Positions 17,010 through 24,810 of a stretch of 64,000 nucleotides of DNA are shown here, piece by piece. Under the pieces are notes generated by a model. That model saw only the letters and a list, made by a program, of their open reading frames with translations, was not told the origin of the DNA and ran no database searches. This DNA is from Ignavibacteriales bacterium (GTDB lineage: Bacteria > Bacteroidota > Ignavibacteria > UBA10030). Every line of letters starts with the position of its first letter. Positions within the stretch are counted from its first letter, which is position 1. Where the stretch lies: contig JAPLFQ010000024.1 in the NCBI GenBank assembly GCA_026390595.1, positions 1 through 64,000 on the forward strand. Direction: 5' to 3'. Both the position numbers and the translations under genes were made by a program.

Positions 17010-19277
17010 GTGAAATCACTTCATAGTTTCTCCAACAAAATGCTCGTGATTATATTCGTGATCATTTCTTCAGAGACCATTCACGCGGGAACACGTTACA
17101 AAGACATCATTTTTCCTTCTGCCACTGTCACAAAGGGCATTCAATACGGGAGTAACGTCAATATTGATGGATCGAACGCTGCGCTGATGCTGGATCTCTA
17201 TCAGCCGGCGAATGATACTCTAAAACTCAGGCCGCTCGTTATCTGCTTACACGGCGGGAGTCTGATCGTCGGCGACAGAATCGACATGAGCGCGTTCTGC
17301 ACCGATTTTGCGAAACGCGGATACGTCGCAGTTTCCATAGACTATAGAGTCGGCATTGAATCTCCGAAGGGCGTCAGGACGATATTGGAGGCTTTGTTGC
17401 GCGGAGTTCAGGATACCAAAGCTGCTGTACGTTTCTTCCGTTCAAAAGGTGCACAGTACGGCATTGACACCTCGCAAATCTTCCTTGAGGGATCATCGGC
17501 GGGGTCCATGGTCGCGGTGCATTATGCTTACTGGAACCAAGACGAAATCCCGCCGGACATTAATCAGGCGAAGTGGGGAAATATCGAAGGCGCGAGTGGA
17601 AATCCGGGATTCTCGACGGCCATCAAGGGAATTGTGAACTACTGCGGATCTATCATCGATCCGACCTGGATCGATAAGGGAGAAGTGCCCGTGGCTAATT
17701 TCCACGGTTTGCTGGACACGATTGTCCCTCCGGACAGCGGAGTATCCGGTGATTTTCAAATCAAAATGTTCGGTGGTGTCGCGATTTCCAGAGCTGCGTT
17801 GCAGCTCGGAATCTATAACCAGGGATCCTTCTTTCCTCAGATGGGACATGGAGGAAACGAAGACAGTCTCCGTGTGTTCGGTCCGAATTTCTTCTATTCG
17901 CTCATGGTCCTCGCCTCTTCCGCGCCGCAGGATCTGACGTCGTTGGCCCTCTCCGCAACATCGGTGAAGGTCTTTCATTATGAAACGTATGCTTTCCTGT
18001 CCACGGTGATCGACAAATCAGGGAACAAGATTATTCTGCCGCAACCTATGATACAGTACACATGCGACACCAGGATTGGCACGATATCTCCGTCAGGCAT
18101 ATTCACTCCTGCCGATCGTCCCGACAGCGGATACGTGTTTGCGAAGTTCAACGGCGTGACGACTTCATGTTTCGTGAAGACGTATGACTTCAAGTACTTC
18201 ATCGTAAAACCGAAACTTGCTGTGATTGACACCCTGAGAACCCTCAAGCTGAGTGTCGATACGTATGATGCAGAAGCGGTCTGGCACAGCGTGCCGACGA
18301 CGAAGTTCGCATTCGTTTCGACAGATCCTTCAGTAGGGACCGTTGATCCAACGGGCGTATTCACCGGAAAGAAAAGCGGTACCACAAAGATCATTGCCAC
18401 ATTGGGCGGATACAGTGATACCAGTGTCGTAAGGGTCGAAGGTGCGAGTGGTTTGGTCAGTCTCGACCGGCTAGAGAGTTTGAGCGGATGGACTTTTGAC
18501 GGACTGAATCTGGATTCACTTTCCGTAACGCTTGCAGTGGATCAGAAGTCTGCGGGGAACGCATCCTTTAAGATAGATTACAGGTTCACCTATGATCCTT
18601 CAAAGTCGGCCCCCATGGTGTACCTGAACAAAGCCCTTCTTCTCTACGGAATTCCCGATTCCATCTATCTCGATGTAAAATCCGATGGACGCAGGCATAG
18701 GCTCTACTATCGTTTTTCGGATACTGAGTCCCGGCTCTTCCGTGCTTTCGGAGCGAAGTTCCTGAACAACGCCCAGATTTTCGATGTCATCAATGCTCCA
18801 ATGACAGGGTTGTCTTCTCTCTCCGGCACATATGATGCGGTTCCGCCATTGACTCTCGGGAGAATAGAGATACAGCTTGCGGGCGACAATATTCCCGGAC
18901 AGGCAACTTCAGGGACCATCTATGTGGATAATCTCAGGCTGAAGTATCCCGGTGTTGTCACCGATGTCGAAAAGGCAGCGTTTGCTCCTGCTTCGTTCAG
19001 TCTCGACCAGAACTATCCCAACCCGTTCAATCCAAGTACAGCGATCAGCTATCAGCTGCCTGCCCTGAGCGGAGTCGAAGGGTCAGCTAATAGCTTCGTG
19101 AAGCTCAAGGTCTTTGATGTACTGGGGAGAGAAGTGGCCTCACTTGTGAACGCGATCCAGAAGCCCGGATCGTATGTTACACGGTGGGATGCTTCGGCAT
19201 ATCCGACCGGTGTGTACCTGTATCGGCTGCAAGCCGGAGACAATGTTCAGACGAAGAAAATGGTCTTGGTAAAGTAG
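17010..19277 (+). CDS. Secreted alpha/beta-hydrolase (esterase-like) with Ig-like region and T9SS domain
   Basis: About 755 residues. A signal peptide covers roughly residues 1-27. Residues 50 to about 300 form an alpha/beta hydrolase of the BD-FAE/carboxylesterase type: oxyanion HGGS, nucleophile elbow GSSAGS with Ser163, a later 'HGLLDTIVPP' aspartate and 'MGHGG' histidine. A bacterial Ig-like segment ('DPSVGTVDPTGVFTG') and a beta-rich region follow, then the T9SS type A tail ('LDQNYPNPFNPSTAISYQL'). I use the GTG at 17010, seven bases after AAAGGGGA; an ATG at 16992 is possible. A dispersed repeat has inserted in frame near 19060-19085. It may deacylate hemicellulose or pectin. Confidence 0.87.
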   Translation: MKSLHSFSNKMLVIIFVIISSETIHAGTRYKDIIFPSATVTKGIQYGSNVNIDGSNAALMLDLYQPANDTLKLRPLVICLHGGSLIVGDRIDMSAFCTDFAKRGYVAVSIDYRVGIESPKGVRTILEALLRGVQDTKAAVRFFRSKGAQYGIDTSQIFLEGSSAGSMVAVHYAYWNQDEIPPDINQAKWGNIEGASGNPGFSTAIKGIVNYCGSIIDPTWIDKGEVPVANFHGLLDTIVPPDSGVSGDFQIKMFGGVAISRAALQLGIYNQGSFFPQMGHGGNEDSLRVFGPNFFYSLMVLASSAPQDLTSLALSATSVKVFHYETYAFLSTVIDKSGNKIILPQPMIQYTCDTRIGTISPSGIFTPADRPDSGYVFAKFNGVTTSCFVKTYDFKYFIVKPKLAVIDTLRTLKLSVDTYDAEAVWHSVPTTKFAFVSTDPSVGTVDPTGVFTGKKSGTTKIIATLGGYSDTSVVRVEGASGLVSLDRLESLSGWTFDGLNLDSLSVTLAVDQKSAGNASFKIDYRFTYDPSKSAPMVYLNKALLLYGIPDSIYLDVKSDGRRHRLYYRFSDTESRLFRAFGAKFLNNAQIFDVINAPMTGLSSLSGTYDAVPPLTLGRIEIQLAGDNIPGQATSGTIYVDNLRLKYPGVVTDVEKAAFAPASFSLDQNYPNPFNPSTAISYQLPALSGVEGSANSFVKLKVFDVLGREVASLVNAIQKPGSYVTRWDASAYPTGVYLYRLQAGDNVQTKKMVLVK
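19060..19085 (+). repeat. Intergenic repeat inserted in frame in the T9SS domain
   Basis: CTGCCCTGAGCGGAGTCGAA plus GGGTC lies inside the coding region and encodes the extra residues 'ALSGVEGS' between 'ISYQLP' and 'FVKLKVFD', which are adjacent in ordinary sorting domains. The core matches the reverse complement of the intergenic copy near 6639-6656. Reading frame is preserved. Confidence 0.7.
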
Positions 19278-19325
19278 CCGCGAGGAGTCTGGCCGGAGTG
19301 CCATTCAGGGCGTCTAATGCCCTTG

Positions 19326-19391
19326 TACAGAAGAATCCCGATTGGCGAAATCCGGCCGCACAACTGGCCGGCAAACTGGTCGGGATTTCAA
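19326..19391 (+). terminator. Hairpin element (terminator-like), family member 1
   Basis: ACAGAAGAATCCCG at 19327-19340 pairs through AATCCCG with CGGGATTT at 19381-19388, and an inner CCGGCC/GGCCGG pair forms the upper stem. It follows the esterase stop. A related element occurs at 36024-36090 with the same opening. Confidence 0.6.
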
Positions 19392-19465
19392 TTTGAATCC
19401 ACTATTGTGCCTGCAATTCGAGTCTTGACGCCGACCTCCTTTCTCCAAGCATGCGAGGGCATTTC

Positions 19466-20635
19466 ATGGAACGAAGTCCCAGATGTCTTGCGAAATTGAA
19501 CAGAATGAACAAGACTCTGCGCCACGAAGAGGCGGATCGTGTTCCGATCAGCGATTTCTTCTGGGGCAGCTTCCTCGACCGCTGGCGCCGTGACCTTGGG
19601 CTTGCGAAGGACGCAGACATCTACAAGCACTACGATCTCGACTGGATCGTCACCGTTCCCAATATGGATCCTCATATCAAGCAGTTCGAGTTGCTTGAGG
19701 AATCTTCTGAACATGTACTCCTCCGCACCGGATTTGAGGCTGTGATCAAAAAACAGTTTGCCGATCCCATGCCTGCCTTCCTGAGATTTGAAACTGATAC
19801 GATTGAGAAAATGGATTCCTTCCAATTCGACGATCCCCGGGATGACCGACGGTATTTCAATGCCGGCGACAACCAGATTGCAGGGGTCGGCGATGGTTTC
19901 GCGAGGAATTCGCCGGCGTGGCTCGAGACTGTGAAATCACTGCACACCGACTTCCCTGTCTACGGCAGCGTATGCGAAGGACAAGAGATGCTCTGGCGCA
20001 TTATCGGTTCGGAAAACGTGATGCTCTGGATCTGTCTCTATCCTGACGAACTCGCCAGGTTCATCGAGCGTATCGGCGAGTTTGCACTTGGCATCACAAA
20101 GGCTCAGATCAAGGCGGCGGACGGCAGGCTGGATGGGATGGTCATCTGGGGAGATGTTGCCTACACCAAGGACTTATTCTTTTCACCCGACTACTGGCGA
20201 CGATGTTTCAAACCCGTTGTCAAAGCGATTGTCGATGAATGCCACTCGAACGGCATTCCGGTCATCTATCATGGATGCGGAAATGTCAGTAGGATCTTTC
20301 AGGATTTCATCGACATCGGTGTGGACGCCTACAATCCGCTCGAAGCGAAAGCCGGTATGGACGTGGTCGCTTTGCGCCGGCAATACGGACACAAAATTGG
20401 ATTCTGCGGCAATCTGGACGTCATCACCTGGGCGAACGGCACGCAGGAGGATATCAAGAGAATGGTGCTGAGCAAATTGAACGCCGCGAAAGGGGGCGGA
20501 TATATCGTCCAATCGGACCACTCTGTGCCAACCAATGTGTCGGGTGAGAACTACGACTTCGTCGTGAAGCTCGTGCGTGAGTATGGCAAGTACCCGCTGA
20601 ATTTGGGTGAGTACGATATTACTGACATCGGTTGA
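19466..20635 (+). CDS. URO-D superfamily protein (uroporphyrinogen-decarboxylase-like / methyltransferase-like)
   Basis: About 389 residues in the URO-D/MtaA/CmuA fold. Family-like segments include 'TLRHEEADRVPISDFFWG', 'GMVIWGDVAYTKDLFFSP', 'IPVIYHGCGNV' and 'KIGFCGNLDVITWANG'. Its genome context of secreted glycosidases, not haem genes, argues against true HemE. Members near sugar genes are uncharacterised. The 'HGCGN' histidine-cysteine segment resembles zinc sites of corrinoid methyltransferase MtaA-type enzymes, but a corrinoid partner is not seen. ATG 19466 has GAGGG seven bases ahead; 19451 and 19505 are alternatives. Confidence 0.8.
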   Translation: MERSPRCLAKLNRMNKTLRHEEADRVPISDFFWGSFLDRWRRDLGLAKDADIYKHYDLDWIVTVPNMDPHIKQFELLEESSEHVLLRTGFEAVIKKQFADPMPAFLRFETDTIEKMDSFQFDDPRDDRRYFNAGDNQIAGVGDGFARNSPAWLETVKSLHTDFPVYGSVCEGQEMLWRIIGSENVMLWICLYPDELARFIERIGEFALGITKAQIKAADGRLDGMVIWGDVAYTKDLFFSPDYWRRCFKPVVKAIVDECHSNGIPVIYHGCGNVSRIFQDFIDIGVDAYNPLEAKAGMDVVALRRQYGHKIGFCGNLDVITWANGTQEDIKRMVLSKLNAAKGGGYIVQSDHSVPTNVSGENYDFVVKLVREYGKYPLNLGEYDITDIG

Positions 20636-20652
20636 AAGCAACCAGAACTCAC

Positions 20653-20758
20653 CTCAAAAACCCCCTTGGCGCCTCTTTGCGGCCTTCGCGGTTAGAATAC
20701 AACCGCCAAGAGCCGCAAAGGCAACATCTCATGTAATCAGAACAATGCATTTTTGAGA
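20653..20758. repeat. CTCAAAAA/TTTTTGAG-bounded palindromic element, copy 1
   Basis: The outer arms CTCAAAAA (20653-20660) and TTTTTGAG (20750-20757) enclose inner arms CTTTGCGG/CCGCAAAG and GGCG/CGCC pieces. A similar element with the same outer arms and TTTGCG core lies at 53227-53340, so this is a repeat family of about 110 bp. Confidence 0.6.
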
Positions 20759-20785
20759 TTGCTTTCAGCTATATGAGGTTCCGCA

Positions 20786-22072
20786 ATGAAAACGATCACA
20801 CTTCTGGTAATCTCCCTTCTGATGTTTGCTGTTCGAGGTGTTGCTCAAGAGAACGGAGGATCCACGTCGAAAGATGACCATCTCCAATGGTGGCGCGAGG
20901 CACGCTTTGGCATGTTCATTCACTGGGGACCGGTCAGCCTCAAAGGAACGGAGATCAGCTGGTCCCGGGGCGGAGAACGGCGAGGGATCAAGGGGAAGGG
21001 GGAGATTCCCGTGGAGGTGTACGACAGCCTCTACAAGCAGTTCAACCCTGTGAAGTTCAAAGCTGACGAATGGGTTTCCATCGCGCGCGCTGCCGGCATG
21101 AAATACATGGTACTCACAGCGAAGCACTGCGACGGCTTCTGTCTGTGGCACTCCGGTGTCGACAACTACAGTATCGCCAGCACTCCTTTCAAACGCGATG
21201 TGTGCGGTGAACTGGCTGACGCCGCCCACAAGGCGGGCATGAGAGTGGGGTGGTATTACTCTCCCATGGACTGGCGAGATCCGGACTGCCGTACGGAACG
21301 AAACAGCATCTACGTGAAACGGATGCAGGGACATCTGCGTGAACTGCTGGGCAACTACGGGCAGATCGATCTGTTGTGGTTTGACACTGACGGCGGACCG
21401 GCTCCATGGGATCAGGCTGCGACGTACGGTCTCGTCCGTTCGCTCCAGCCGAAGCTGATCATTAACAACCGGCTGGATATGGGGGGCTATGAAGACTACA
21501 GGGCTCAGAACATTGGTCCCAACGCGGACTATCAAACTCCTGAGCAACGAATCGGGGCGTTTGACAATATCCGGCCATGGGAAACCTGCATGACGCTCGG
21601 GCAACAGTGGTCGTGGAAACCTCAGGACACAATCAAGACCTTCGCAGAATGCCTGCGTATTCTCGTCCAATGTGTTGCGGGCGATGGGAACCTGCTCCTC
21701 AACGTCGGTCCGATGCCAAACGGACAAATTGAACCTCGACAGGTAAAAGTGCTCCGGCAGATGGGAGGGTGGTTGACGAAGTACGGAGAGAGTGTCTACG
21801 GGACCCGGGGCGGGCCTTTCCCCAACGGCGCGTGGGGTGGCTCAACGATGAAAGGAAATGCGGTGTACCTTCATATCCTGAAGTGGGAAGGGAACCAGTT
21901 GCAGCTGCCGTCGTTGAAAGCTAGAATCATCAGGGGTAAAGCCCTCACCGGCGGCAATGTGAGAATTGAGCAAACCGACGAAGTGACGATCATTCGAATG
22001 CCGGTCCGGGAGCAGAACAAAGTCGACACTGTTGTGAAGCTGGAGATGGAAAAGCCTGTTTCTTTTCGTTAA
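20786..22072 (+). CDS. Alpha-L-fucosidase, GH29 (copy 1)
   Basis: A 428-residue secreted retaining fucosidase with a signal peptide at residues 1-20 (cleavage after FAVRGVA). GH29 marks are 'WWREARFGMFIHWGP', 'YMVLTAKHCDGFCLWHS', 'KAGMRVGWYYSPMDW' and 'LLWFDTDGG', where Asp200 matches the catalytic nucleophile; 'GDGNLLLNVGPMPNG' comes later. The start follows 'gaggttccgca'. The protein would remove terminal fucose from periplasmic or extracellular glycans. A second GH29 gene lies at 47204-48595; the two are clearly diverged. Confidence 0.95.
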   Translation: MKTITLLVISLLMFAVRGVAQENGGSTSKDDHLQWWREARFGMFIHWGPVSLKGTEISWSRGGERRGIKGKGEIPVEVYDSLYKQFNPVKFKADEWVSIARAAGMKYMVLTAKHCDGFCLWHSGVDNYSIASTPFKRDVCGELADAAHKAGMRVGWYYSPMDWRDPDCRTERNSIYVKRMQGHLRELLGNYGQIDLLWFDTDGGPAPWDQAATYGLVRSLQPKLIINNRLDMGGYEDYRAQNIGPNADYQTPEQRIGAFDNIRPWETCMTLGQQWSWKPQDTIKTFAECLRILVQCVAGDGNLLLNVGPMPNGQIEPRQVKVLRQMGGWLTKYGESVYGTRGGPFPNGAWGGSTMKGNAVYLHILKWEGNQLQLPSLKARIIRGKALTGGNVRIEQTDEVTIIRMPVREQNKVDTVVKLEMEKPVSFR

Positions 22073-22633
22073 CAATGAACCGTCCGATTAGTGATAAAGC
22101 TCCTCATGGTTGATTTCCATGTGCATCAGATTTCTATGCACGACAGAGTCTCAAGTGGACTCAGAATTTTCCGGACCACCGGATGATCGCGGAAAAGGTA
22201 TTCGAAAGAGTTCTCGAAAATGAGAGACTTCCGATTCTCTCGATGGGAAGAAGATTTGAAAATTGACTGGCCTCTGCTGTATTCCTTCCTCAATAGATCC
22301 CCCGCGCTGTGTTGTCTGTTTTTAACCGGAGAATTTGATACATTCATTTCAGTGCAGCGCTTATGCAGCACGCCCCCCCACAATCGTGCTGTTGGCTCTC
22401 ACCTTGCGGCTTTCTCTCCCGCGGAATCTCTATGCACCCGATCTTTCTCGGTTCCCGGGAGGCCACACCTTCTGTTCGAACAGGTTCATGAGGTATGAAT
22501 GTGATCCGTGGGGTGCGTCTCGCGAAACCTGAAATCGCCCGCTGCCGTCGGACACAGGTACTTGACCCGATGCAAACCTGACACATCAGCACATGAGACA
22601 AGAGTTGCATGTTCTTGATTCCAGAGTCCACAA
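22073..22633. other. Intergenic region with a possible gene remnant
   Basis: About 560 bases. At 22107 an ATG opens 'MVDFHVHQISMHDRVSSG', resembling the start of a PHP/amidohydrolase-type protein (DFHVH), but the frame stops after about 27 codons. A downstream piece in another frame (K-V-F-E-R-V-L-E-N-E) also looks protein-like. This could be a decayed hydrolase or chance. No promoter or repeat stands out. Confidence 0.25.
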
Positions 22634-23104
22634 ATGGATGCTCCCATGACTTCAACAAGAAATGCTGAAACGACCACTTGGAGCAGTCTCCTCTCCTCGC
22701 CGCGGCAGCGGCTGTCACTTCTGCTGTGGCTCGTCGCCGTACATTCCTTCTTTGTCGGCCTCGGGTTGATATTTCTCCCCGATGCCTTGCTTTCCGTCTT
22801 TGGGTTTACGCCGGGGGGTGAGCGGTTTTTTCGCGCTCAGGCAGGCGTTTTTCATTTCGTGATGGTGGTGGTGTACGGAATGGCAGCCGTACGGTGCGTG
22901 TACTCTCCCGACTCCGTGTATCTCGCAATTGTCGCAAAGCTCATCGCGATGGCATTCTTGATCTGCTACTTTTTGGTTGCAGCGCCACTGTGGATGGTGT
23001 TGCTTTCCAGTGTTGTCGACGGAGCCTTCGGCGTTCTCATTGCGTGGGCATTCAGCGCATACCGAAAGAGCATTCCTGCAGGTGCTGCAAGTTCCACCGG
23101 TTGA
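22634..23104 (+). CDS. Small four-helix membrane protein, hypothetical
   Basis: A 156-residue protein with four hydrophobic helices, at about residues 28-55, 65-85, 90-115 and 117-140. No family is recognised; it resembles small DoxX-like or 'hypothetical membrane' proteins. An alternative ATG at 22646 exists. It is followed 71 bases later by the SDR gene on the same strand and may be part of that operon. Confidence 0.7.
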   Translation: MDAPMTSTRNAETTTWSSLLSSPRQRLSLLLWLVAVHSFFVGLGLIFLPDALLSVFGFTPGGERFFRAQAGVFHFVMVVVYGMAAVRCVYSPDSVYLAIVAKLIAMAFLICYFLVAAPLWMVLLSSVVDGAFGVLIAWAFSAYRKSIPAGAASSTG

Positions 23105-23175
23105 GAACGTACAGCGTCCGTCGGAGATTTCCGCCGCCGATCCCCGAACCTTCTCTGTAGCGGCAAGGAGAGGTC

Positions 23176-24786
23176 ATGAAGCGCACTCCAACGATTATCC
23201 TCACCGGAGCGTCCGGCCTGATAGGGCGAACACTCCTCGACGAGTGGAAGAACGACTACAGGATCTTTGCCGTTGCTCGTCGCACGCAGCAGGAATGCGA
23301 AGCCCCGGTTCATCCCAACATCGCATGGATGCGGGCGGACATCTCCGATCAGGCGCGCATCAGCGAAGTCTTCAGGGAAATTGCCACTGCAGGCGGAGCG
23401 GATTTTGTCTTCCATCTTGCGGCGTTCTACGATTTCAGCGGTGAGCGCCACCCGGAATACTACACAACAAACGTCGTCGGCACACGCAACGTGCTGGAGC
23501 TCTCGCAGGAAATCCGCCCCCGCCTGTTTGTCTTCTCAAGCTCCGTCGCTGCGTGTCCATTCCCGCCGCCGAATGAGTTCATCCGCGAAGACACGTCCCC
23601 CTCCGGCGATCATATCTACTCCTGGAGCAAGCGTGAAGGCGAGCGACTGATCATGGATCCTCAGAATACGATCCATTCGTGCGTCGTCCGTTTGGGCGCA
23701 GTATACACCGACTGGTGCGAATACCCTCCTCTCTATACTATGCTTCAAACCTGGCTGAGCGGGTCCTGGAAGGCGAGGATTCTCGCAGGAAAGGGGGAGA
23801 GCGCCGTACCCTATATCCACATGAGGGACATCATCTCCTTCTTCCGGCGTATCATCGAATCCGCTGAGATACTCCCGCAGAAGACCATCGTGCAGGCGTG
23901 CACGAATGGTGCGACCTCGCATCGAACGCTCTACCAGCTCGCCACGCGCCATTTCTATGGCGAGGAGCGAAAGCCGATCTTCATGCCACCGGTTGCGATT
24001 ACTCCCGGACTGCACGCGCTCCGGATGATCGGCAGAGTCACAGGCACCATGCCGTTTGAACAGCCATGGATGCTCCGCTTCATCGATGAGAAACTCAATG
24101 TTGATGCCTCACGCACCTACGCTCTCCTCAACTGGACACCCAATCCCCGGCATGCAATTGATCGCAGGATCCGGTATCTGCTGGAACATCTGAAATCGGA
24201 ACCCCATCTGTGGCACCTGAAGAATTTGCGGGCCTCTCTGAAGGAACGCGATCGAGTGGAACTTCGTATCTATCGCACACTCTCCATACTTGAGGACAGC
24301 GTCTCCATCGCCGCAATCAATGCAATTTTCGGCGAACACCAGGATTCCGGTCGCTTTGCAGCGCTCCGCTCTATGGACAAAAACGAAGTCACATGGTTTG
24401 TCCGCATGCTCTACAGGCTGCTGTTGACGTCCATCCACACCGGCAACACGCTGCTTCTGTGCAACTATTTTGAAATATCGTCATCGGGAAGATTTGCGGC
24501 GGGCTACAGGCCTGACGACCTGATCGAAGTACTCCAGGCTCTGAACAGTGCGATCAACCGCGATACCATCGACTGGGGCGAGCCGCGCCCGCAGAGAACA
24601 GCGTTGCATCACTATATAACCATGCCGATTGAACTCGCGATTGACGAAATCGAGTTTCAACGCGAGAGCGCCAAGACAACAGACAGGGAGCCGGCCCCGG
24701 GGGGAGAGACTTCACCGGGTCCGGATGATAATGCCCGCCGACAGCTCGAGGAGACGATCTGGAGCTGTCTTGTGATGCGCAAATAA
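23176..24786 (+). CDS. NAD-dependent epimerase/dehydratase fused to a C-terminal helical domain
   Basis: A 536-residue protein. Residues 1 to about 335 are an extended short-chain dehydrogenase: nucleotide-binding TGASGLIG near the start, 'VFHLAAFYDFSG', and the active-site YxxxK as 'YSWSK'. About residues 350-510 are an alpha-helical domain ('LLLTSIHTGNTLLLCNYFE', 'PDDLIEVLQALN', 'YITMPIELAIDEIEF') that recalls N-terminal sensory domains of RsbR-like regulators and histidine kinases. The tail is low-complexity. AAGGAGAGGTC lies ahead of the ATG. It is 24 bases upstream of a histidine kinase gene, suggesting a role in sensing a metabolite or redox state. Function of the fusion is unknown. Confidence 0.8.
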   Translation: MKRTPTIILTGASGLIGRTLLDEWKNDYRIFAVARRTQQECEAPVHPNIAWMRADISDQARISEVFREIATAGGADFVFHLAAFYDFSGERHPEYYTTNVVGTRNVLELSQEIRPRLFVFSSSVAACPFPPPNEFIREDTSPSGDHIYSWSKREGERLIMDPQNTIHSCVVRLGAVYTDWCEYPPLYTMLQTWLSGSWKARILAGKGESAVPYIHMRDIISFFRRIIESAEILPQKTIVQACTNGATSHRTLYQLATRHFYGEERKPIFMPPVAITPGLHALRMIGRVTGTMPFEQPWMLRFIDEKLNVDASRTYALLNWTPNPRHAIDRRIRYLLEHLKSEPHLWHLKNLRASLKERDRVELRIYRTLSILEDSVSIAAINAIFGEHQDSGRFAALRSMDKNEVTWFVRMLYRLLLTSIHTGNTLLLCNYFEISSSGRFAAGYRPDDLIEVLQALNSAINRDTIDWGEPRPQRTALHHYITMPIELAIDEIEFQRESAKTTDREPAPGGETSPGPDDNARRQLEETIWSCLVMRK

Positions 24787-24810
24787 CATGCGCACACCGG
24801 AGGTACTCCT

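Noticed and set aside
20765-21727. 320-codon antisense frame opposite GH29
   Set aside because: No start-site support or motif, and it is fully overlapped by a clear fucosidase.
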